Assembly (NCBI RefSeq): GCF_020216025.1
Contig: NZ_JAIWNC010000039.1
Span: 29,638-93,637, forward strand
Reading direction: 5' to 3'
DNA: 64,000 nucleotides
From: Jidongwangia harbinensis
GTDB taxonomy: Bacteria; Actinomycetota; Actinomycetes; Mycobacteriales; Micromonosporaceae
Positions within the stretch are counted from its first letter, which is position 1. The number at the start of each line of letters is the position of its first letter. Under the pieces are notes generated by a model. The model worked only from the letters and a program-made list of their open reading frames with translations. It was not told the origin of the DNA and searched no databases. A program made the translations under genes and the position numbers. Below are positions 1-7,458 of this stretch, piece by piece.

Positions 1-2878
1 ACGAGCCGGGTTCGTCGATCCGCACCGGCCGGCCGAGCGCGTCCCGGTCGACGGTGACGGCGGGGTCCGTCCCGGCGGCGGTCGACGCGACCCGGCCGGA
101 CGCGTCGTAGGTCCAGCGTTGTTCGCGGCCGGCGCCGTCGACCCGGGCGGTGAGCCGTCCCGCCGCGTCGTAGCGGAACGTGGTGACCCGGCCCAGCGGG
201 TCGGTGTCGGTGACCGGGCGGCCCATCTCGTCGTACCCACGGGTGGTGGTGGCGCCGAGCGGGTCGGTGACCGTGGTGAGCCAGCCGCGCGGATGGTAGG
301 CGTACCGGGTCACGCCGCCCCTCGGGTCCTCCGCCCGCACCAGCCGGCCGGCCGGGTCGTAGGCGAACCGGCGCACGCCGCCGGCCGGATCGGTGACCGT
401 CACCACCCGCCCGGCGGGGTCGTGGGCGAACCGGGTGACCGCGCCGCCCGGCGATTCGTGGGCGACCAGCCGGCCGCCCGCGTCGTACCGGAACAGCTCG
501 GCGGCGCCGGACGGCCGGATCCGGGCGGCGAGCGCGCCGTCGGCGTCGTACCGGAACTCCGTACGCCGGCCGGCGCCGTCGGTGCGGGCGGTGAGGCGGC
601 CCGCCGGGTCGTACCCGAAGGTGGTGGTCCGGCCGCCCGGCGAGAGGGTGCGGCGGACCCGTCCGGCCGAGCTGTACTCGATCCGGGTGACGCCGCCGGA
701 CGGGTCCGTGACGGTGGTGCGCCGGCCGCAGCGGTCGTAGCCGGCGCGGGCCGCGGTGCCGTCCGGCCGGACGTGCGCGACCGCGCGGCCCAGCTCGTCG
801 TAGTCGAACGTGCTGCCGGTGCGGCCGTCGTCCAGGGCGGTCACCCGGCCCGCCGCATCGATCGTGGCGGTGTGGTGGATGCCGGCCGGGTCGATGCTGC
901 CGACCAGGTTGCCGACCGCGTCGTACTCGCGCCTCCAGGTGGCGCCGGCCGGGTCGGTGGTGCCGGTGAGCCGGGACAGCGCGTCGTAGCCGAAGTCCCA
1001 GGTGGCGCCGTCCGCGGTGGTCAGGCGGGCCAGGTTGCCGCGGTCGTCGTACCGCCGGGTGGTGGTGTGGCCGAGCGGGTCGACGGTGGCCTCGACGGCG
1101 CCGTGGGCGCCGTAGCGGGTCTCCCGGCGGGCACCGGCCGGGTCGGTGACCGCGGTGATCCGGCCGGCGCCGGAGTACTCGTAGCGCCAGACGCCGCCGG
1201 CCGGGTCGCGCCGCTCGGTCAGCCGGCCGCGCTCGTCGTAGCCGAACCTGGTGCGCCGGCCCAGCGGGGTCACGGTGGCGATCACCCGGCCGGCCGCGTC
1301 GCGTTCGATCCGGGCCGTGTTGCCGAACGCGTCCGTGGTGGACCGCACCGCGCCGTCCGCGTCGAACGTGCACGACACGGTGACGCCGTCGGGGTCGGTG
1401 ACCCGGTGGACCAGGCCGTCGCGGACCGTCAGGCGGGTGACTCCGCCTTCGGCGTCGACGATCTCGGCGGGGGTACGTTCGGCGCCCTCGTAGGAGTACC
1501 GCACGGTGGCGCCGGTCGACGCCGCCACCTCGAGGACCCGGCCGGCGTCGTCGTAGGTGTAGGTGAACGCGGCGCCGTCCGGCTGGGTGCGCCGGACCGG
1601 GCGGGACGCGGAGTCCCACGCCACCGTGGTCACGGCGCCGTTCCGGTCGGTCACGGTGACCGGGTTGCCGTGGTCGTCGTAGGTGCGGCTGAGCCGGCGC
1701 CCGTGCCCGTCCACGACGGCGAGCAGCCGCCCGTGCGCGTCGTGCAGGTACGTGTTCGCCGGGCTGTCGTCCTCCGCGCCCGCGGTCACCGTGACGCCCC
1801 CGGGCAGGTACGCGAACCGGGTCCGGTGCCCGAACCGGGAGATCTGCTCGCGCACCCGGCCGCCGTCGTCGTACATGTTGGCCGCCTCGAGCACGCCGTC
1901 CGCGTCGTGCACCGCGACCACCCGGGCGTCGGCGTCCACGTCGTACCGCCGGGCGCCGGCCGTCACCAGCCTGCCGTCGGCATAGCCGTAGTCGACGCGG
2001 CGGCCGTCGGCGGCGACCGCCGCGGTGATCCGCTCCCCGGTCCAGGTGAACTCCACCCACCGCCCGCCGGTGTGGGTCATCCGGTGCAGCCGGCCGGTGG
2101 CGTAACCGAACCGGACCGCCGTGCCGGGGCCGTGGCTCGCGGCGACCGGGCGGCCGGCCGGGTCGAACTCCCAGGTACGCCCGTCGAACCAGCGCATGGT
2201 GAGGCCGGCCGGCGTCGCGGACACCTCGACGGCGACCCCGAGCACCGGTCCGTAGCCGGCGCCCTGCCGGGGGAACAGCGCCCGCTGGCCGTCCGGGCCG
2301 GTGTACTCGGCGCCGTCCGCCCGCGCGTGCAGCCGCGCATCCGCCCACGCGGACCAGCCCGGGCCGAACGCGCCCGCGGTGTCCGACCGGCTGTTGTAGG
2401 TGCGGCGCACGGTCAGCCCGCCGGCCAGCGCGCCGGCCGGGAGCTCGGTCTCGGCGATCAGGAAGTTGCCGCTGGCCGTGTTCACCGGGTCGTCGGCGTA
2501 GCCGGAGGTGGCCGGGAAGCCGTACGCCACCGGGCTGTCGAACGTCACCGACGTCCGCCCGCCGGCCAGGCCGGCCGCGCGCAGGCTGGCGTCGATCGCG
2601 GCGTCCGGGAGCCGGGCCAGGCCGCCGTCGCCACCGGCGGCCCGGAACGCCGCGGCGATCTGGGCCACCCACCGGGCGTCGGTCTCGTTCAGATCGAGGT
2701 AGCGGCCGAACGCGCTGATCAGCGAGGTGGCGTCGAAGTGGCCCCAGCGGGTGCCGCTCAGGAATTCGCCGTACGCGGCGCGCAGGCGCTGGTCATGGGT
2801 ACGCAGTTCGCTGTCGGCGGCGCGACTGTCGCGGGCGAAGGCGTCCAGGTCGTCGGGCCGCGCGGAACTGGTGCCCAT
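1..2878 (-). CDS. Rhs/YD-repeat protein with WXG-like N-terminus, C-terminus beyond window
   Basis: The reading frame stays open from an ATG at 2878 to the left edge, about 959 residues. The first ~95 residues are helical and resemble the WXG/ESX-type heads of actinobacterial polymorphic toxins. A DUF6531-like segment follows at ~130-205 (PVNTASGNFLIAETEL, then RRTYNSRSDTAGAFGPGW). From ~270 on it consists of YD repeats, e.g. RYDDRGN, GYDERGRLTE and WTYDASGR. Rhs shells of this class usually carry a variable toxin tip at the C-terminus, which is off the window, so the effector activity is unknown. It starts 6 bases after the stop of the small WXG-like gene upstream, so the two are probably co-transcribed and possibly exported together by a type VII-like route (inference). 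The strand is clear because the repeat grammar is read only on the minus strand. Confidence 0.9.
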   Translation of the reverse strand, partial: MGTSSARPDDLDAFARDSRAADSELRTHDQRLRAAYGEFLSGTRWGHFDATSLISAFGRYLDLNETDARWVAQIAAAFRAAGGDGGLARLPDAAIDASLRAAGLAGGRTSVTFDSPVAYGFPATSGYADDPVNTASGNFLIAETELPAGALAGGLTVRRTYNSRSDTAGAFGPGWSAWADARLHARADGAEYTGPDGQRALFPRQGAGYGPVLGVAVEVSATPAGLTMRWFDGRTWEFDPAGRPVAASHGPGTAVRFGYATGRLHRMTHTGGRWVEFTWTGERITAAVAADGRRVDYGYADGRLVTAGARRYDVDADARVVAVHDADGVLEAANMYDDGGRVREQISRFGHRTRFAYLPGGVTVTAGAEDDSPANTYLHDAHGRLLAVVDGHGRRLSRTYDDHGNPVTVTDRNGAVTTVAWDSASRPVRRTQPDGAAFTYTYDDAGRVLEVAASTGATVRYSYEGAERTPAEIVDAEGGVTRLTVRDGLVHRVTDPDGVTVSCTFDADGAVRSTTDAFGNTARIERDAAGRVIATVTPLGRRTRFGYDERGRLTERRDPAGGVWRYEYSGAGRITAVTDPAGARRETRYGAHGAVEATVDPLGHTTTRRYDDRGNLARLTTADGATWDFGYDALSRLTGTTDPAGATWRREYDAVGNLVGSIDPAGIHHTATIDAAGRVTALDDGRTGSTFDYDELGRAVAHVRPDGTAARAGYDRCGRRTTVTDPSGGVTRIEYSSAGRVRRTLSPGGRTTTFGYDPAGRLTARTDGAGRRTEFRYDADGALAARIRPSGAAELFRYDAGGRLVAHESPGGAVTRFAHDPAGRVVTVTDPAGGVRRFAYDPAGRLVRAEDPRGGVTRYAYHPRGWLTTVTDPLGATTTRGYDEMGRPVTDTDPLGRVTTFRYDAAGRLTARVDGAGREQRWTYDASGRVASTAAGTDPAVTVDRDALGRPVRIDEPGS

Positions 2879-2884
2879 CCCGGC

Positions 2885-3334
2885 TCATCCCCGGCTTGCC
2901 GCGATCGGCGCCGGTGAGGTGAACCGGGGCGGGGTCACCGGGTCCGGCACCGGCGGCAGGTCGTCCTCGCCGAACAGGAAGTCGCCGGCCTTCTCCAGCA
3001 GGCTCTCCTCGTCCTGCCGGCGCTGCCAGTCCCGGGCCCGCTCCCGGCGCTGCTGCTCCTCCCGGGCCAGGCGGGCGAGCTCGTCGACCTGGTCGGCGGC
3101 CTGGCGGAGCGCCGTGCCGAGTCGTTGCGCGTCACCGGTGCAGATCCGCATCCGGTCGGCGAACTCGCCGGCGTACCGGCCGCGCCACTCGGTCGCGGCC
3201 CGGCCGCCGATCGCGACCCGCCGGGGGATCTGGCCCTCGCAGTCGGTCGCGGCGGCGCGGAAGGCGGCGGCCAGCCGGGTGGCGGCGTCCCAGTCGAACG
3301 GAACGTCCTCGGCAATTCCGCGAAGATCAACCAT
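2885..3334 (-). CDS. WXG100-like small helical protein upstream of Rhs gene
   Basis: 149 residues. The start is the ATG at 3334, which has GGGGGAC just upstream; an in-frame start further upstream (3418) is less likely. The helical body contains WRGRYAGEF near residue 48, the W-x-G turn typical of ESX/WXG100-like proteins. A charged coiled-coil stretch (REEQQRRERARDWQRRQDEE) and a proline-rich tail follow. It lies 6 bases ahead of the Rhs gene. The usual role of such partners is secretion chaperone or co-secreted protein, which is inferred here from fold and position. It is divergent from a second WXG100 gene. Confidence 0.75.
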   Translation of the reverse strand: MVDLRGIAEDVPFDWDAATRLAAAFRAAATDCEGQIPRRVAIGGRAATEWRGRYAGEFADRMRICTGDAQRLGTALRQAADQVDELARLAREEQQRRERARDWQRRQDEESLLEKAGDFLFGEDDLPPVPDPVTPPRFTSPAPIAASRG

Positions 3335-3378
3335 ACCTGTCCCCCGAAATGGTTGCCCCGGTGGCGGGTGTCGATGAT

Positions 3379-3392
3379 AGTACGGTTGTACT
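3379..3392. promoter_or_regulatory. Small dyad in divergent WXG promoter region
   Basis: The intergenic stretch 3335-3438 separates two divergent WXG-type genes and is AT-richer than its surroundings. It contains a perfect dyad AGTAC-GGTT-GTACT at 3379-3392. This could be an operator acting on both genes. No matching regulator is recognised nearby. Confidence 0.35.
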
Positions 3393-3438
3393 TCATATCG
3401 GGCGACGTCAATGATCAATTAACCGGGTGGGGGGCGAA

Positions 3439-3723
3439 ATGCCGGGACGGGTACTCTCGACCGAGCAGGCGAAGACCTCGATCCAGCAGGTCCAGGCGAT
3501 CATCAACGGTGGCCTGACGGATCAGATCGCGCAGCTGGACGCGCAGGGAAAAGTGCTTTCCAACCCGGATGTCTGGGACGGTCCGCTGGCTCAGCAATTC
3601 CGCGATCAGACGTGGCCGGAGACCAAGGCCGCGCTGGACAAGGCGAAACAGGAATTGGATCAATTGCGCGATCAGTTGCAGAAGATCGCGCAGAACATCA
3701 TGACCGCGGGCGGCGGCGCCTGA
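3439..3723 (+). CDS. WXG100 family protein (ESX-type)
   Basis: 94 residues from the ATG at 3439, which is preceded by GGGGGG; a GTG at 3427 in the same frame would add four residues. The length and the two-helix hairpin fit WXG100 proteins. The central turn reads NPDVWDGPLAQQFRD, with the usual W-x-G, and the second helix is a heptad-rich KAKQELDQLRDQLQKIAQNI. The stop lies 3 bases before the kinase ATG, so the two are one transcription unit. WXG100 proteins are normally exported by type VII secretion. No EccC-type ATPase is present in the window, so export would depend on a system elsewhere. Confidence 0.85.
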   Translation: MPGRVLSTEQAKTSIQQVQAIINGGLTDQIAQLDAQGKVLSNPDVWDGPLAQQFRDQTWPETKAALDKAKQELDQLRDQLQKIAQNIMTAGGGA

Positions 3724-3726
3724 CCC

Positions 3727-5358
3727 ATGGCGGAGCCGGAACCGCTCGGTCGCGACTACCTGCTGCACGAGGAGATCGGCCGCGGGGCGCTGGCGGTCGT
3801 CCGGCGGGCCACCAGCCGGCAGGGCGGCGGGGTCCTGGCCGCGAAACTTCTCAAGCCCGAGTACGCCGGCGACCGCCGGGTGCGTGAGCTGTTCCTCCGC
3901 GAGGAGGCGGCGCTGCGCGAGCTGGAGCACCCGTCCATCGTGGGCGTCCGGGACCTGGTCGTGGAGCGCGGCCGGCTGGCGCTGCTGATGGACTACGTGG
4001 ACGGCCCGAACCTGCGCCGGTACCTGGCCGACTTCCGCGGCCGGCTGCCCGCCGCGGACGCCGCCTGGGTCGCTGCCCAGGCCGCCGCGGCGCTGGCCGT
4101 GGCGCACGTCCAGGGCGTGGTGCACCTCGACCTCAAACCGGAGAACATCCTCGTGGTGCGGGGTACGGACCCGGTACGCATCCGGATCTCCGACTTCGGC
4201 GTGGCGGCGTTGCTGCTCGACGCGGACGCCGCGGTGGTCGGCGGCACACCGGGCTATCTGGCCCCCGAGATCGTCCGGGGCGGCCCGCCCACCGCCGCCG
4301 CGGACGTGTACTCGCTGGGCGTGGTGCTGCGCGAGATGCTCGGCGGCGACCTGCCGGAGCCGCTCGCCGAACTGGCCGCCGGCGCTCTCGCCGAGGACCC
4401 GCGGAGCCGCCCGTCGGCACGAGCGCTGGCGATCCGGCTCCGGGACGCCCGGATCACCATCCTCGGCGGCGGCACCGCCCCGGCGGGGACCGGCCCAGCG
4501 GGGACCGGCCCGGCGGCAGCCGGCCCAGCGGTGACCGGGGCTGCGGTGACCGGGGCTGCGGCCGGTGAGCAACGGGACACCCGGTTGCGGCCCGGTGTCG
4601 CACCCGGAGTGGCCGGGCCGTCGCTCGTACCCCCGGCTCCGCCGTCGCGGTGGCGCCGTGGTCCGCTGCTCACCCTGGCCGCCGGCGCGGTCCTGGCCGC
4701 CGTGCTGGCCGGCCTGACCGTGGCCGCCGCGGCCGGGCCGGAGGACCCGGACGACCCGGTGGCGGCGCCGCCACCGGCCATCGCGACGTCCGCCACCACC
4801 CCGGCGGCACCCACCGGCAGCGCCGGGGCGCCGGCCGTCCTCCCGCCCACCACACCGCTCGCCGCCAGCACGCCGGCCGACCGCACCCGGGCCACGTTCG
4901 CCGGCCGGGTGCCGGGCGCCGGCACGCTGGCCATCTCGGTGCGCGACGGCGTCGCGATCGCGTACGTCTGCGACGGCGCCCGGATCGAGTCCTGGCTGAA
5001 GGGCACCGCGGTGGCCGGAAAGCTCTCGCTGACCGGCAAGGGCGGAGCCCGGATCAGCGCGACCTTCGACGCGCGGCGGGCCCGCGGCACGGTGACCGTG
5101 GCGGGCCGGACCAGCGACTTCGACATCCGGGTCGCGAAGAAGCCGTCCGGGCTCTACCGGGCCGCCGCGCAGGTGCGCAACGCCCGGGTGGTCGGCTCCT
5201 GGATCGTGCTGCCGGACGGCAGTCAGGTCGGCGTGCTGACCGCGGACGAGGTGCCCCGCCCGGCGCCGCCGTTGAACGTCGCCGGCGGTACCACCACGGT
5301 GGACGGGGTCGCCGTGACCACCTCGACGATCGACGTCGACACCGGCGCGGGCTTCTGA
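3727..5358 (+). CDS. Membrane-anchored serine/threonine protein kinase
   Basis: 543 residues. Kinase domain ~8-245: glycine loop GRGALAVV (18-25), lysine in LAAKLL (Lys40), catalytic loop HLDLKPEN (133-140), DFG at 156-158 and APE at 179-181. The usual HRD is HLD, so this is a non-RD kinase and may not need activation-loop phosphorylation (known for the class, inferred here). A low-complexity Gly/Ala/Pro/Thr linker follows, then one transmembrane helix near 311-333. The exported domain of ~170 residues has a GTLAISVRDGVAIAYVCDG segment of unknown function. The gene sits directly after a WXG100 gene and 2 bases before a membrane protein gene, so it may sense or regulate an envelope or secretion process. 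Confidence 0.93.
   Translation: MAEPEPLGRDYLLHEEIGRGALAVVRRATSRQGGGVLAAKLLKPEYAGDRRVRELFLREEAALRELEHPSIVGVRDLVVERGRLALLMDYVDGPNLRRYLADFRGRLPAADAAWVAAQAAAALAVAHVQGVVHLDLKPENILVVRGTDPVRIRISDFGVAALLLDADAAVVGGTPGYLAPEIVRGGPPTAAADVYSLGVVLREMLGGDLPEPLAELAAGALAEDPRSRPSARALAIRLRDARITILGGGTAPAGTGPAGTGPAAAGPAVTGAAVTGAAAGEQRDTRLRPGVAPGVAGPSLVPPAPPSRWRRGPLLTLAAGAVLAAVLAGLTVAAAAGPEDPDDPVAAPPPAIATSATTPAAPTGSAGAPAVLPPTTPLAASTPADRTRATFAGRVPGAGTLAISVRDGVAIAYVCDGARIESWLKGTAVAGKLSLTGKGGARISATFDARRARGTVTVAGRTSDFDIRVAKKPSGLYRAAAQVRNARVVGSWIVLPDGSQVGVLTADEVPRPAPPLNVAGGTTTVDGVAVTTSTIDVDTGAGF
4471..4560 (+). repeat. 15-bp tandem repeats in the kinase linker
   Basis: Six degenerate 15-bp units encode repeats like PAGTG / PAVTG in the cytoplasmic linker between kinase domain and membrane helix. 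The last two units (4531-4545 and 4546-4560) are identical. Since 15 is a multiple of 3, changes in copy number keep the frame, so linker length may vary between strains. Confidence 0.8.
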
Positions 5359-5360
5359 CC

Positions 5361-5876
5361 GTGCGGGCCGTCGCATGGCTGCCGGTCGCGGCCGGGACCG
5401 GGGTGGCCGTCGCGCTGGGCGTGTACGGCCGGTTCCACGAGCCGCCCGCCACCGTCGACCTGGCCGGTCTCCTGCCGCCGCTGACCGCCAAGGTGTGGCT
5501 GGCCACCGTCGCCGTCCTGCTGGCCGTGCTGCAGCTGCTGTCGGCGCTGGCCATCTACGGCCGGCTGGGCGGCCTCGACGCCCCGCCGTGGACGGCGGCC
5601 GCGCACCGGTGGTCCGGCCGGCTCGCGTTCGTGCTGTCGCTGCCGGTCGCGGTGCACTGCCTGTACGCGCTGGGCCTGCGCGCCGACGACTCCCGGGTGC
5701 TGGTCCACTCGCTGTGCGGCTGCCTGTTCTACGGAGCGTTCGTCACCAAGATGCTGACCCTCGGCCGGCCCGCGGGCGACGGCCCGGGGTGGGCGCTGCC
5801 GGCGGCGGGCGGCGTGGTCTTCACCGCGCTCACCGGTGCCTGGCTGACCTCGGCGTGGTGGTTCTTCACCCGCTGA
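5361..5876 (+). CDS. Four-helix membrane protein, DUF6529/cytochrome b561-like
   Basis: 171 residues from a GTG two bases after the kinase stop. Four hydrophobic helices are visible. Histidines lie in or near helices 2 and 3 (AAHRWSGRLAF, VAVHCLYAL, VHSLCGCLFYG), in a spacing that could bind heme. I associate this pattern with the DUF6529 group of actinobacterial proteins, but only by sequence impression. Coupling to the kinase suggests it is regulated with, or is a partner of, the kinase. Confidence 0.7.
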   Translation: MRAVAWLPVAAGTGVAVALGVYGRFHEPPATVDLAGLLPPLTAKVWLATVAVLLAVLQLLSALAIYGRLGGLDAPPWTAAAHRWSGRLAFVLSLPVAVHCLYALGLRADDSRVLVHSLCGCLFYGAFVTKMLTLGRPAGDGPGWALPAAGGVVFTALTGAWLTSAWWFFTR

Positions 5877-5916
5877 TTTACATCTTTCTATCGAACAGGT
5901 ACGGTCGCCGCAGCTA

Positions 5917-5930
5917 TGGGAGCGCTCCCA
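5917..5930. promoter_or_regulatory. CebR-type operator TGGGAGCGCTCCCA
   Basis: A perfect 14-bp palindrome lies 58 bases ahead of the GH5 start. It equals the operator described for CebR, the LacI-family repressor that controls cellulose and cello-oligosaccharide genes in streptomycetes and relatives. No CebR gene is in the window. Its position suggests that the cellulase is induced when cello-oligosaccharides release the repressor. Confidence 0.85.
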
Positions 5931-5988
5931 CGCTCCCTGTCCCCGACGCAGCAACGCTGCGGACATCCCCCATATGACGGAGTTCGTC

Positions 5989-7374
5989 ATGCGCAGACTC
6001 ACCATCGCCGCGGCCGCGGCCGTTGCGGTCGCCGCCTCCGCGGCGGTCGTCATCGCCCAGCCGGCCAGTGCCGAAACCGCGGCCTTCACCGTGGTCAATT
6101 CCTGGAACAGCGGGTACGAGGGCCGCGTCACGGTCACCAACGACACCCCCTCGACCATCACCACCTGGCAGGTCCGGCTCACCCTGCCGGCCGGCACCAC
6201 GGTTGCCAGCTCGTGGAACACCACGCACACCGCCTCGGGCAACACCTACACGTTCACGCCGGCCGCCTGGAACGGCACCCTGGCCAGCGGCGCGTCGGCC
6301 AGCTTCGGATTCACCGCCAACGGCAGCGGCCAGCCCACCGGCTGCGAGATCAACGGCCGGGCCTGCGGCAGCTTCCCCACCCCGACGCCCACCGTGAGCA
6401 CCCCGGGCAGCAGCGTTCCGCCGCCGCCGACCGGCACCACGCCGGTCGCGATCAACGGCCAGCTGCGGGTCTGCGGCGTGAACCTGTGCAACCAGTACAA
6501 CCGGCCGATCCAGTTGCGCGGGATGAGTTCGCACGGTCTGCAGTGGTTCGCCGACTGCTACAACAACGCCTCGCTGGACGCGCTCGCCACCGACTGGCAG
6601 TCCGACCTGTTCCGGATCGCAATGTACGTGCAGGAGCAGGGCTACGAGACCAACCCGAGCGCGTTCACCAACCGGGTCAACAGCCTGGTCGACATGGCGC
6701 AGGCCCGCGGCATGTACGCGCTGATCGACTTCCACACCCTGACCCCGGGCGACCCGAACTACAACCTGGACCGGGCGAAGACGTTCTTCGCCGCGGTGTC
6801 CGCCCGCAACGCCGCCAAGAACAACGTCATCTACGAGATCGCGAACGAGCCGAACGGGGTCAGCTGGGCCGGCATCAAGAGCTACGCCGAGCAGGTCATC
6901 CCGGTGATCCGCGCGAACGACCCGGACGCCGTGATCATCGTCGGCACCCGCGGCTGGTCGTCGCTGGGCGTGTCGGACGGCGCCACCTCGGCCGAGATCG
7001 TCAGCAACCCGGTCAACGCCACCAACATCATGTACACGTTCCACTTCTACGCGGCGTCGCACAAGGACAACTACCGCGCCGAGGTGGAGCGGGCCGCCGC
7101 CTCGCTGCCGCTGTTCGTCACGGAGTTCGGCACGGTCACCTACACCGGCGACGGCGGCGTCGACACCGCCAGCAGCACGACGTGGCTGGACCTGCTGGAC
7201 CGCCTGAAGATCAGCTACGCGAACTGGACGTACTCCGACGCCGACGAGGGCAGCGGCGCGTTCCGGCCGGGCACCTGCGGCGGCTCGACGTACGCGGGCA
7301 CCGGCGTGCTGACCGACTCGGGCACGTTCATGCGCAGCCGGATCCGTACCCCGGACAACTTCCCGACCAGCTGA
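5989..7374 (+). CDS. Secreted endoglucanase: CBM2-like module plus GH5
   Basis: 461 residues. The start is the ATG at 5989, which has GGAG upstream, rather than the ATG at 5974. Signal peptide ends near PASAETAAF. A CBM2-type cellulose-binding module covers ~30-130 (FTVVNSWNSGYEGRVTVTN; W and N/G pattern typical of the family). A Pro/Thr linker follows, then a GH5 domain of ~300 residues. The acid/base is Glu287 in IYEIANEPNG and the nucleophile Glu379 in LFVTEFGT. The expected reaction is hydrolysis of internal beta-1,4-glucosidic bonds of cellulose outside the cell. Monocistronic, behind a CebR-type box and followed by a hairpin terminator. Confidence 0.95.
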   Translation: MRRLTIAAAAAVAVAASAAVVIAQPASAETAAFTVVNSWNSGYEGRVTVTNDTPSTITTWQVRLTLPAGTTVASSWNTTHTASGNTYTFTPAAWNGTLASGASASFGFTANGSGQPTGCEINGRACGSFPTPTPTVSTPGSSVPPPPTGTTPVAINGQLRVCGVNLCNQYNRPIQLRGMSSHGLQWFADCYNNASLDALATDWQSDLFRIAMYVQEQGYETNPSAFTNRVNSLVDMAQARGMYALIDFHTLTPGDPNYNLDRAKTFFAAVSARNAAKNNVIYEIANEPNGVSWAGIKSYAEQVIPVIRANDPDAVIIVGTRGWSSLGVSDGATSAEIVSNPVNATNIMYTFHFYAASHKDNYRAEVERAAASLPLFVTEFGTVTYTGDGGVDTASSTTWLDLLDRLKISYANWTYSDADEGSGAFRPGTCGGSTYAGTGVLTDSGTFMRSRIRTPDNFPTS

Positions 7375-7388
7375 CCCACCCGCACTCC

Positions 7389-7425
7389 GCCGGGAGCCTC
7401 GCCCACCTCGGGCCGGGCTCCCGGC
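7389..7425. terminator. Bidirectional hairpin between convergent genes
   Basis: Arms GCCGGGAGCC (7389-7398) and GGCTCCCGGC (7416-7425) pair perfectly around a 17-base loop. It sits between the GH5 stop and the convergent stop of the transglutaminase-like gene, so it can serve both strands. There is no U-run, as is usual in such GC-rich genomes. Confidence 0.75.
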
Positions 7426-7458
7426 GCCGTACTCCGGTCAGATCCCGGCGGCCGGCGG

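Noticed and set aside
119..2917. A 932-codon plus-strand open frame over the Rhs gene
   Set aside because: Antisense of the YD repeats; minus strand reads the diagnostic repeat and DUF6531-like segments.
5974..5988. Earlier ATG for the GH5 gene
   Set aside because: The GGAG ribosome site and the signal-peptide head fit the ATG at 5989.
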